NCBI GenBank assembly: GCA_945957305.1
Contig: CAMFLN010000265.1
Span: 1-5,691 of the forward strand
Source: an uncultured Planctomycetaceae bacterium
GTDB taxonomy: Bacteria > Planctomycetota > Planctomycetia > Pirellulales > JACPPG01
Direction: 5' to 3'
DNA length: 5,691 nt
The position numbers and the translations under genes were made by a program. This document shows positions 1 through 5,684 of this stretch, one piece after another. The notes under the pieces are model-generated. The model ran no database searches. It saw only the letters and a program-made list of their open reading frames with translations, and had not been told where the DNA came from. How positions within the stretch are numbered: position 1 is the stretch's first letter; every line of letters starts with the position of its first letter.

Positions 1-1899
1 CATGTATTCGTTCCACCACCAGTTCAAAGCGACCGTGGGCTCGTTGAGCACACCAGGGTTGATGATCGGCGGCGGTATGGCGGTGGGAAACGTCGTTTGG
101 CCTGGTACGTAATTGTCGGAACGCACCTTGGTCGAACTGAGATCAACCCAGGACCAGCGCCCGGCCAATTCCCAAGCGCCCCAGCCGCAGAGCCATTTCT
201 TGCGGCCGATGCCGAAGAATTCGCTGTGCGGTTTGACGTTGTAATCCATCGCCCCCATCAGCTTGTTGTAGCCGGTATTTTCGCCGGTGAGGAAGTAACC
301 GCCCTGAATGTAGCCGCCGTCGTAGAACACGGTGCCGCCGCCGCGTTGATTGACGAACTGGGCCATGTATTCGGCCTGGTAGTGGGCCGCTCCCCAGCTG
401 CCGGCCACTTCGGCGTGCAGCAACTGGTAATTGGTCGCCAGGAAGCGCCCTGTGTCGACGACGTTCGGCGTGCCAGCCGCCGTCAGAAAGCCGCCGGTCT
501 GATCGCCGACAAAGAATTCGGGAATGGTGCGTGCTTCGAACGCCTTGGCAAACGTGCCGGTCGTGCCTGACCCACCTAGCTCGCCAAACAAGTAGCCGCC
601 GCCGATGTGCATCAGATAGCGGTTGTTGGCATGAGGATCGTAGTACAGCAAGTGTGTGGCGCGTGTGGCGAAAGAAATGCCGCCGCTATCGCCGATTTGC
701 GTGCCGAAGCGATTGTCATTGCCTTCAGTGTTGTAGACGGTCGACGCGCTGTTCCAAAACGTGACGCCCGTGCCAAAGAGGCTGTAGGCCCACATGGTCC
801 GTTCGTCTTCGCTGTTATCCCAGCCCATGATGCCGACGCGGCGGAACGGGTCCATAGCGATAAACGGCGCCGAGCGTTCCAGGAACTCGAGGTGCTTGAT
901 GTTGGACCACGAGTCCATGGTGACCGGTTGTCGATATTGGCCGATGCGTGCGTGGCCGACGATCGGCAAGTTCGATTGCTCCCCCCACACGTCCATAAAG
1001 CTGGGGCGGCCGGCAAAGGCGAAGTCCATTTCGATGCTGAACGCGGTGAATTCGCTCAGTTTGCCTAGCCCTTGCAGACGAGTGCGGCGGAAGCCCGTGC
1101 CGTTCTGGATGTTCCCCAAGACTTCCTTGCTTTGGAAGTCCTGGCTGAACCAGCCGGTGTCGTATTGAAAGAAGCCGCTGAGCCTGACCAGGGGAAATGG
1201 CTTTTCCAGAGCAGCGGCTTTCTTGTTGGCCTCTTCGAGTTCCTTGATGCGCTTTTCGCTCGGCTCCAGCTGTTGCCGCATGGCGTCGAGTTCCGCCTCG
1301 GCGGCTTCGAGCCGGCGCAGCACGTCGTCGATCGAAGTGTTACCTCCAGCGGGAGGGGCATCGCCCTGCGCTCCGCCGAACTGCGTGAACAGAGCGCGCG
1401 GTGGAGGGACGGCTGCCACCCGTGGCGCATTCGGCGCGCCAGGTGGCAACGGCGGACCGCTGGCCGCGGCCTCGTAACGTTGCGGCGGCGGCAAAAACTG
1501 GCCGGGCATCGGCTGAACGGGGAGCGGCTGGCCAGACATCGGCTGGACGGGGAGCGTCGCTGCCGGGGGCGCATTGTTCCCTGGCAGGGGAGCGTTAGCC
1601 ACCGCGGGTTGTATTTCACCCACCGTCGGGATCGCTGGCGGCATCCCGGACGAGGCGGCAGCCTGTGGCACGACGTTTTGAGGAATTTGCGCCGGTGCGA
1701 ATTGCGCCGCGAGGGGAGTTGGCGACAATAATGCTTCCGCGGCCGAGACTGCACGGCATGCGAGCGAAGCAAAAAGTGTTACGGCAAACAGCAGCAACAC
1801 GCGACCTTGTGTCGGTCGATCGACGAAACTGCCCCCCTGCTTCGTCGAGCTGGGACGCAGCGCGAGACTCGAGCATGAATGAGAGGCGCGCGCACGCAT
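1..1899 (-). CDS. OprP/OprO-like porin (Porin_O_P family), 3' end beyond the window
   Basis: This is an outer-membrane beta-barrel porin; the family is named for phosphate-selective porins, but the substrate here cannot be told. The 633 codons present are uninterrupted. Residues 1-53 form a signal peptide with a long n-region, a hydrophobic core near 34-47 (VLLLFAVTLFASLA) and a likely cut at VSA|AE. Residues 56-186 are a Pro/Ala/Gln-rich linker. Residues 188-232 form a charged coiled coil (DDVLRRLEAAEAELDAMRQQ onward). The barrel begins at about 236 (VRLSGFFQYDTGWF) and alternates aromatic and Gly-rich strands, including FSIEMDFAF, GHARIGQYRQP and LEFLERSAPF. The C-terminal strands are missing. 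The ATG at 1899 is chosen because GAGGAG (1911-1906 on this strand) sits six bases upstream. The next gene upstream ends 320 bases away, so it probably has its own promoter. The family call is by recognition, not by a search. Confidence 0.88.
   Translation of the reverse strand, partial: MRARASHSCSSLALRPSSTKQGGSFVDRPTQGRVLLLFAVTLFASLACRAVSAAEALLSPTPLAAQFAPAQIPQNVVPQAAASSGMPPAIPTVGEIQPAVANAPLPGNNAPPAATLPVQPMSGQPLPVQPMPGQFLPPPQRYEAAASGPPLPPGAPNAPRVAAVPPPRALFTQFGGAQGDAPPAGGNTSIDDVLRRLEAAEAELDAMRQQLEPSEKRIKELEEANKKAAALEKPFPLVRLSGFFQYDTGWFSQDFQSKEVLGNIQNGTGFRRTRLQGLGKLSEFTAFSIEMDFAFAGRPSFMDVWGEQSNLPIVGHARIGQYRQPVTMDSWSNIKHLEFLERSAPFIAMDPFRRVGIMGWDNSEDERTMWAYSLFGTGVTFWNSASTVYNTEGNDNRFGTQIGDSGGISFATRATHLLYYDPHANNRYLMHIGGGYLFGELGGSGTTGTFAKAFEARTIPEFFVGDQTGGFLTAAGTPNVVDTGRFLATNYQLLHAEVAGSWGAAHYQAEYMAQFVNQRGGGTVFYDGGYIQGGYFLTGENTGYNKLMGAMDYNVKPHSEFFGIGRKKWLCGWGAWELAGRWSWVDLSSTKVRSDNYVPGQTTFPTAIPPPIINPGVLNEPTVALNWWWNEYM
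1498..1557 (-). repeat. Two tandem 30-bp units in the porin linker
   Basis: Two adjacent 30-base units (1498-1527 and 1528-1557) match at 26 of 30 positions. They encode the decapeptides LPVQPMSGQP and LPVQPMPGQF at about porin residues 116-135. The repeat is in frame (10 codons), so gain or loss of units would change linker length without breaking the gene. Confidence 0.8.
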
Positions 1900-2219
1900 G
1901 TGCTACTCCTCAATCTGCCACAACAGCGCAGCGGCCAGCAGTCACTGCGGCCTAATGCACGGCGTGGCGCAAGGTTCGCAAAAAGTCGATTGGTGGCGCT
2001 AACGCGCCGGAAAGGTAGAAAGGTGCGGGATAGTAGCGAGAGGGGGAGTGCGACACAACCCCTACCAGAGAGACCCTGTGGCATTGCCGCACACCGACTT
2101 AGGCGCTACGACAACTTACAAAGCAGTCAGGGAAACGAAAAAACCACAGAGCACGACGAGCTAGCAAAGGCCAGCCAGTACGCCTTTTGGTTTTGACCGC
2201 AGCGGAGACGGTAGTGCTG
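1900..2219. other. 320-base intergenic region before the porin gene
   Basis: No frame here reads like a gene; the open frames crossing it have no ribosome binding site and biased composition. It must contain the 5' leader and probably the promoter of the porin gene. The best sigma70-like pair on the minus strand is TTGCGA and CATTAG, 18 bases apart, a poor match. A 5-bp stem with a 4-base loop (1995-2008) is present but too weak to name. No convincing terminator follows the ClpP-like gene. Confidence 0.6.
1906..1911 (-). promoter_or_regulatory. Strong ribosome binding site of the porin gene
   Basis: GAGGAG on the minus strand, six bases before the ATG at 1899. It fixes the porin start and argues against internal ATGs such as codon 86, which would remove the signal peptide. 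It is one of the best Shine-Dalgarno matches in the window, which fits an abundant envelope protein. Confidence 0.75.
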
Positions 2220-2786
2220 CTAGCGAGCCGACTTGGAACGCTTGCTGGTGCGCGCCGCTCCGTTGCGTTCGAAGAGGTTGAGTGCCTTGAGATCAACCAT
2301 CTCGGCCATACCGGCGGCAGCTAACTCGCGCCCCGAGATGTAGCGGCCCGGGCGAATCCAGCGGGACATTTCCTCATCGGTCACGTTGAAAAGATTGGCC
2401 AGCACATGGTCCATTTCTGTTTCCAACTGGCCGAAATGGCGAGCCCATTCGGCTGCCTCGGCCAAGCCGACGTGCTCCTCGCTTTGCCACTTCATGGGGT
2501 GGAACAACAGCACGCTGTAAGGGGTCACAATACGGCGGCGGCACGCGGCGAAGGGCCACAGAGCGGCCGAAGAGCACTCGCCGGTGACGATGCCCGTCGC
2601 CCGGATCCCGCGCAACAAGATCAGCGACATCAGGGCCAGGCCCGAGTAAGGGCTGCCACCGGGTGAGTCGATGAAGAAGGTGCAGGAACCGCCCGGCGGA
2701 ACATCGAGCAGCCGGCTGCTGAGTTCGCTTTCCGAATCGGTGAGATCACCGACCATCGCTATTTCGTAAGCACTATCGTGATCCAT
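2220..2786 (-). CDS. ClpP-like serine protease homologue, Ser and His kept, Asp replaced
   Basis: This 188-residue protein has the ClpP/crotonase fold signature and no signal peptide, so it is cytoplasmic. FIDSPGG (residues 38-44) matches the ClpP oxyanion-hole motif INSPGG. GECSSA (69-74) matches GQAASM and puts the nucleophile at Ser73. LLFHP (93-97) matches MIHQP and puts the general base at His96. The third triad residue should be the Asp of ClpP DRFLSA, but the matching stretch here is GRYISG, with Gly147. The protein starts at the first core beta strand and lacks about 25 N-terminal residues that form the axial loops in E. coli ClpP. The tail (175-188) is basic. An in-frame ATG at 2795 adds three residues; 2786 is preferred because AGAGG lies 10 bases upstream of it and only one base from the other. 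It may be a divergent peptidase or a pseudo-enzyme. It is probably not the housekeeping clpP. Confidence 0.85.
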   Translation of the reverse strand: MDHDSAYEIAMVGDLTDSESELSSRLLDVPPGGSCTFFIDSPGGSPYSGLALMSLILLRGIRATGIVTGECSSAALWPFAACRRRIVTPYSVLLFHPMKWQSEEHVGLAEAAEWARHFGQLETEMDHVLANLFNVTDEEMSRWIRPGRYISGRELAAAGMAEMVDLKALNLFERNGAARTSKRSKSAR

Positions 2787-2961
2787 TCGTTGCATGCCTC
2801 TATGCCGGTCCGCTGCGACCCGGCGAACATGACTCGTTGCGTGGCGGACGAACTCATCTGCGGATGCGGTTTGTCGCCTGGAAGCAGCGCAGTCAAAGAT
2901 CCAGAAGGACAGGAATAACGCGTCCCTAGCCCCGCGTCTTGCGGAAAATGTCTCTCAGTTA

Positions 2962-2990
2962 GATATATCTCGTGGTACCGCACCTAACAA
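2962..2990 (-). promoter_or_regulatory. Candidate sigma70-like promoter of the ClpP-like gene
   Basis: On the minus strand TTGTTA (2990-2985) is followed after 17 bases by TATATC (2967-2962); each matches the consensus at four of six positions. The -10 box lies within a perfect 10-base palindrome, AGATATATCT (2961-2970). Transcription would start near 2955 and leave a leader of about 170 bases. This AT-rich spot stands out in a GC-rich window, but the call rests on consensus matching alone. Confidence 0.35.
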
Positions 2991-3033
2991 GCAAAAATCG
3001 GTTTCTGGCGCCTGTGCCGCCGGTCTTTTGCCG

Positions 3034-3570
3034 TCATTCTCCCACTGCGCCGGCCGGTCGCTCGCGCAGGCGAATCTCCCCCTGACAGCAGTCACAGGTC
3101 TTCAATTCGTACATGGGGATGGCGCATATGTCGCACCAGTAGTCCAATTCATACTTTCGGCCTTTACGGACCACGTACCACCGTACCATTTGTACGGCCG
3201 GCAACTGGTCGTAACGGCGGACCACCATCTCGACGTCGTCGGCGCGTAGCCGCTCGTCGAGCCAGAAGCCACGCGTGCGAAAATCCTTCACCAGCGGTAC
3301 CAGCTCGCCGCCGGTTGTTTCCAGCGCGATCTGCGTCCGTTCGGCATCGGCATCCGTTTCGATCCCAAAGCGCCGTCCCAGCGCCGCGCCCAACCAGACC
3401 AGGCGTCCGTGCAACGTTTCGGTCGTGAAGCCCGGCTTGCTCGCCGTGGTCTGCTCGGGTTCGTCGGCGCACGCAGCGCCAGTCGCGGTAGCGACGCACA
3501 ACGTCAGCAAGGCGGCCAACCTTAAGCAGCACCGACATAACCGTGACATCATGGCGACCCACGCGAACAT
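3034..3570 (-). CDS. Small exported protein with a C-terminal cysteine cluster
   Basis: I do not recognise a named family for this 178-residue protein, though its C-terminus resembles unnamed planctomycete proteins. Residues 1-35 look like a signal peptide: Arg/Cys-rich n-region, hydrophobic core LAALLTLCVATATGA, likely cut ACA|DEP. The middle (50-140) is mixed alpha/beta with no motif I know. At the C-terminus C146-x2-C149-x9-C159-x-C161-C162 (WCDICA, then TCDCCQG) forms a compact five-cysteine group that could bind a metal as a zinc-ribbon-like knuckle or form disulfides after export. The start at 3570 has AGGGG five bases upstream. In-frame ATGs at 3552 and 3549 would also leave a usable signal peptide. 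It begins 37 bases after the stop of the preceding exported-protein gene, so the two probably form an operon. Confidence 0.75.
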   Translation of the reverse strand: MFAWVAMMSRLCRCCLRLAALLTLCVATATGAACADEPEQTTASKPGFTTETLHGRLVWLGAALGRRFGIETDADAERTQIALETTGGELVPLVKDFRTRGFWLDERLRADDVEMVVRRYDQLPAVQMVRWYVVRKGRKYELDYWCDICAIPMYELKTCDCCQGEIRLRERPAGAVGE

Positions 3571-3607
3571 TTCTGCCCCTGCCTTGCGGGCATCAAAGCG
3601 CCGAGAA

Positions 3608-4285
3608 TTACTCCGCGGCGTGCCCCACGACGACCAATTTGACCAAGCGCGACTCTTTGGCGGCGCCGTCGATCGTCGCTTTCACGACGACGCTCCACAA
3701 CTCGCCGGTTTCGTCATGAACCATGGCCGGGGCGGTGGTTTCGTCGAAGTCGGCTCCCACGGCCCGCAGCGGCATAATGGCGGGGTGCGTAGTTTCGGCC
3801 GCGTCACGGCTGAACTTGTACAAATCTTCCGCTTCGAGCTTGGCCGGGTCTTTGTCTTCCCCGGCAGGCGAAAGCAGCAGGAAATCGCGCGTCTCGGACG
3901 TGCCCACGTGGTTGCCGTCGACAGGCTGCAAGCCGTAACGCAGTGTGTAGACGCCGGCAGCAATTTCCTGATTGCGGAAATCCGTGATTTTGCGCGGAAA
4001 GCGCACCACCCCGACGACTTGTCCCACCTCGAACGGATACAACACAGTGTCCGAAGGGGAGAAATCGGGCTGGATCGGCACGCTGGTGCGCAACCAGAGT
4101 TCGCACAAAGTGCGTTTGCTGCTGCTGACCTTAACGGCTTTGCTCGACATCAGCTTGCCAATGTCGGCCGACACTTCGTCGGGCACACCCTGCTCGGCCG
4201 CGGCCACGGTGTAATCGGCCGCACGAGTTGTCGCACAGCATAAGCAAGCGCCTAACAGCGCGACCAGACCAGTCAGCTTCGTCAT
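3608..4285 (-). CDS. Conserved exported protein of unknown function
   Basis: This is a 225-residue protein with a signal peptide (LTGLVALLGACLCCATTRAAD, cut near residues 22-23). The mature part looks rich in beta strands. A distinctive block at 102-139 contains GVYTLRYGLQPVDGNHVGTS followed by RDFLLL; it resembles unnamed planctomycete and acidobacterial exported proteins. Its GxYTL stretch recalls the DUF2911 family only faintly, so I do not assign it. A second strand-rich segment (194-220: GELWSVVVKA, then RLVKLVVVG) closes the protein. The frame stays open upstream to an ATG at 4396, but 4285 is preferred: GGAG lies eight bases before it and the signal peptide begins there. The leader contains the attenuator-like hairpin annotated at 4305-4362. 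The next gene follows 37 bases downstream. Confidence 0.8.
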   Translation of the reverse strand: MTKLTGLVALLGACLCCATTRAADYTVAAAEQGVPDEVSADIGKLMSSKAVKVSSSKRTLCELWLRTSVPIQPDFSPSDTVLYPFEVGQVVGVVRFPRKITDFRNQEIAAGVYTLRYGLQPVDGNHVGTSETRDFLLLSPAGEDKDPAKLEAEDLYKFSRDAAETTHPAIMPLRAVGADFDETTAPAMVHDETGELWSVVVKATIDGAAKESRLVKLVVVGHAAE

Positions 4286-4304
4286 TCGTCGATCTCCACT
4301 CGGC

Positions 4305-4362
4305 AAAAAACAGGCGGGCGGTGTCACAGCAGTTTCTGATACGACTGTTGCCCGGCCGCCTG
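4305..4362 (-). terminator. Terminator-like hairpin with T6 tail in the leader of the 3608-4285 gene
   Basis: On the minus-strand transcript, bases 4362-4356 (CAGGCGG) pair with 4317-4311 (CCGCCTG). After one mismatch, 4354-4352 pair with 4321-4319. An inner helix pairs 4350-4344 with 4333-4327 at six of seven positions. The 3' arm is followed at once by six T (4310-4305). This is the form of an intrinsic terminator, but it ends only 7 bases before the GGAG ribosome binding site and 19 bases before the start codon. It could end the DUF1326 transcript, act as an attenuator for the downstream gene, or both. Base pairing was checked by hand and no folding energy was computed. Confidence 0.6.
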
Positions 4363-4382
4363 GCGTGATTAGCCGCGACCGG
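4352..4382 (-). promoter_or_regulatory. Possible antiterminator stem overlapping the terminator arm
   Basis: On the minus-strand RNA, 4382-4375 (CCGGUCGC) can pair with 4359-4352 (GCGGCCGG). The helix has eight pairs, one of them G-U, and a 15-base loop. Bases 4352-4359 belong to the 5' arm of the terminator hairpin, so the two structures exclude each other. This is the arrangement seen in attenuators. The region is GC-rich, so chance pairing is possible. Confidence 0.35.
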
Positions 4383-4410
4383 AGCAGCCGTTGCAATCGA
4401 TATCATCGGA

Positions 4411-4446
4411 CGGCAGCCGCGACGGCGAGCGACGAAGCGGCTGTCG
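4411..4446 (-). repeat. Inverted repeat in the same leader
   Basis: CAGCCGC (4414-4420) and GCGGCTG (4437-4443) are perfectly complementary across a 16-base loop, and two further pairs flank one mismatch. No T-run follows on the minus strand, so it is not a terminator by itself. It may be a structural element of the leader RNA upstream of the attenuator-like hairpin. Confidence 0.35.
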
Positions 4447-4557
4447 AAGGGTTACCGTAGAACCATAGCTTCCGACTGTGTAAAGCGTCCTGGCGAGACT
4501 TCCCGGACAAGCCGCTTAGCAGCCAAAGCCATTGACCGTTTGTTCGCAGCGCGGCTC

Positions 4558-5220
4558 CTAGAACGTGGCGAGGTAGGCGCCCCGTGTCATCGGTGACGAC
4601 CACTGCGCCCCCAGGCCGCGTCCGGTAAAGGAGGCGTCGACCGTATAAGCCGGCGCCGAATTCTCGACGTTGGTCAACGGCGGATAAAAGGTTCGCTCGT
4701 TCGAGCACACGCAGTCCCCTTTGTTCAGCTTGCGTGTTTCCAGACGAATTTCCTTGCCGGCGGTCAAAGTGGCCACCATGTCAACGTGATCGATCGACAG
4801 CTTGATCGGCATGGCCGCGATTCGCATGACATCGCCCGCGACAATCCCTGCACGCTCGCGAGCAAAAGCGGCCAGGGCCTGCTGCTGTTCGGGCGTGGCG
4901 GTGTCGTCGACCAAGATCACCGAGCGAATCGGATGCGGATGGATCACCATGCCGCTGCCAAAGCCCAACGTGTCGTTGGCGCGAACGGTCATGACAACTT
5001 TCATGCCCGTCAAATCGACTCCTTGGTAGCTTCCTTGATCGATGCTCCAGGCCAAGATCGCTTGCTGGCCGGTGAGTCCGATTTGGCCATTGGCAAAGCA
5101 CGGTCCTGTGTAGACGTCGCAGGTGCGCGCCTCGACGTAGTCACCACTAATCTCAGCCGCTTGAACGGCCGCGACGAGGCTGATCAAAGCCACAGCCGAG
5201 AGTCCCATAATTCGCAACAT
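4558..5220 (-). CDS. Secreted DUF1326 domain protein
   Basis: This 220-residue protein belongs to the DUF1326 family, whose function is unknown; the call is by sequence recognition. A signal peptide (MGLSAVALISLVAAVQAAE, cut near residue 22) is followed by the family opening GDYVEARTCDVYTGPCFANG (26-45), with Cys34 and Cys41. Next come QAILAWSIDQG (53-63), LTGMKVVMTVRANDTLGFGS (70-89), a predicted helix around ATPEQQQALAAFARER, and a second cysteine pair, GDCVCSN (Cys170, Cys172). Four conserved-looking cysteines in an exported protein suggest disulfides or metal binding; that is inference. The ATG at 5220 is chosen because AGGAG lies eight bases upstream and the signal peptide starts there. 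A longer frame from 5334 would put an Arg/Pro-rich segment before it. It is separated from the next gene by 272 bases that contain a terminator-like hairpin. Confidence 0.88.
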   Translation of the reverse strand: MLRIMGLSAVALISLVAAVQAAEISGDYVEARTCDVYTGPCFANGQIGLTGQQAILAWSIDQGSYQGVDLTGMKVVMTVRANDTLGFGSGMVIHPHPIRSVILVDDTATPEQQQALAAFARERAGIVAGDVMRIAAMPIKLSIDHVDMVATLTAGKEIRLETRKLNKGDCVCSNERTFYPPLTNVENSAPAYTVDASFTGRGLGAQWSSPMTRGAYLATF

Positions 5221-5367
5221 GGTCCGCTCTCCTGACGAAGGTTGATTTCGATGCCGTACGAGGACAATCGCTCTGCCCACCGCTGCAGGCGCGCACTTCC
5301 GTGGGGGCGAACGCCGCGGGCAAAAGCGCAACAAGTCGGTTGATCGACTGTTTCAAGATACGCTGGC

Positions 5368-5396
5368 ATTTTACCCCCCGCGCGGCGGACGGTCCA
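5368..5396 (-). promoter_or_regulatory. Candidate promoter of the DUF1326 gene
   Basis: On the minus strand TGGACC (5396-5391) and TAAAAT (5373-5368) are spaced 17 bases apart. They match the sigma70 boxes at four and five of six positions. Transcription would start near 5361 with a leader of about 140 bases. It is the best such pair I found in this intergenic region, but it has no support beyond consensus. Confidence 0.4.
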
Positions 5397-5435
5397 GCAA
5401 GGCCCGGCCCCCTTCCACGATCCTGTAACAAGTCG

Positions 5436-5450
5436 CGACACGCGTTGTCG
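5436..5450. repeat. Dyad symmetry CGACA-N5-TGTCG
   Basis: CGACA (5436-5440) and TGTCG (5446-5450) are perfect inverted halves with a 5-base centre. The dyad lies upstream of the candidate DUF1326 promoter (about 40 bases from its -35 box), where a regulator could bind. Dyads this short are common in GC-rich DNA. Confidence 0.3.
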
Positions 5451-5504
5451 TGCATTTTCCCGCGGGATTGCCGGGGCGCAAAACACCAATCCGAAGGTCA
5501 ACTG

Positions 5505-5522
5505 TCCTGGCGGTCGCCAGGA
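5505..5522. repeat. Near-perfect palindrome TCCTGGCG-GT-CGCCAGGA
   Basis: The two 8-base halves are exactly complementary around a two-base centre, a form typical of a dimeric regulator site. The 9-base string CTGTCCTGG covers its left edge (5502-5510) and recurs at 5539-5547, where it forms part of a second small dyad, GTCC-TG-GGAC (5541-5550). Both sites lie in the divergent region, 34 or more bases upstream of the candidate rightward promoter. No T-run follows on either strand, so it is unlikely to be a terminator. Confidence 0.5.
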
Positions 5523-5583
5523 TCGAGGCGCAGGCCCGCTGTCCTGGGACGCGATCTGTCGATTGCGGAAATTAAGCGCACGT

Positions 5584-5611
5584 GTGACTCGCCTTTCATA
5601 CGGGTTACACT
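5584..5611 (+). promoter_or_regulatory. Candidate promoter of the rightward gene
   Basis: GTGACT (5584-5589) and TACACT (5606-5611) are spaced 16 bases apart, each matching the sigma70 boxes at four of six positions. Transcription would start near 5618, leaving a leader of about 67 bases before the ATG at 5685. This is consensus evidence only. Confidence 0.3.
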
Positions 5612-5684
5612 GCTAACTAACAGATGTACTGTGGTGCAGGTCGTTTTCCAACGGCTGGTTTCAACGGCCGGGGCAGGAGAACCA

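Larger units (their letters stand above)
5221..5684. other. 464-base divergent intergenic region
   Basis: The region separates the leftward DUF1326 gene from a rightward gene at the window edge. The minus-strand open frames that enter it (for example starting at 5455 and 5501) lack ribosome binding sites and give Arg/Cys-rich, low-quality proteins. It holds a candidate promoter in each direction and several dyad symmetries, listed separately. I see no RNA gene. Confidence 0.6.

Noticed and set aside
97..1731. Several plus-strand open frames (97-570, 607-1068, 1072-1731)
   Set aside because: They are antisense shadows of the continuous 633-codon porin frame, which reads as a coherent barrel protein.
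1065..1772. Minus-strand open frame of 235 codons in another frame within the porin gene
   Set aside because: Its product is an Arg/Ser/Pro-rich string typical of an off-frame reading of GC-rich DNA, and it starts inside the porin signal peptide and linker region without a ribosome binding site.
1995..2008. GGCGC-TAAC-GCGCC hairpin in the porin upstream region
   Set aside because: The 5-bp stem is short and the nearest T-run lies about nine bases away; such stems are frequent by chance in this base composition.
2759..2983. A 74-codon minus-strand open frame overlapping the start of the ClpP-like gene
   Set aside because: It has no ribosome binding site, starts upstream of the likely transcription start, and its sequence matches nothing I recognise.
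2994..3030. Possible terminator after the cysteine-cluster gene (GGCG-N7-CGCC followed by a T5 run on the minus strand)
   Set aside because: The stem is only four pairs and the T-run starts about eight bases after it, too weak to call.
3275..4243. A 322-codon open frame on the plus strand, the longest complete open frame in the window
   Set aside because: It runs antisense across two well-supported minus-strand genes and their intergenic gap. The minus-strand proteins have signal peptides, ribosome binding sites and coherent domains, whereas this one has none.
4286..4396. Longer start (ATG at 4396) for the 225-residue protein
   Set aside because: It would place an Arg/Pro-rich 37-residue stretch before an intact signal peptide and run through the terminator-like hairpin; the ATG at 4285 has a well-spaced GGAG.
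4452..4532. A 26-residue open frame in the leader between the DUF1326 gene and the 225-residue gene, considered as a leader peptide
   Set aside because: There is no Shine-Dalgarno sequence before its ATG and no run of one amino acid that would suggest translation-controlled attenuation.
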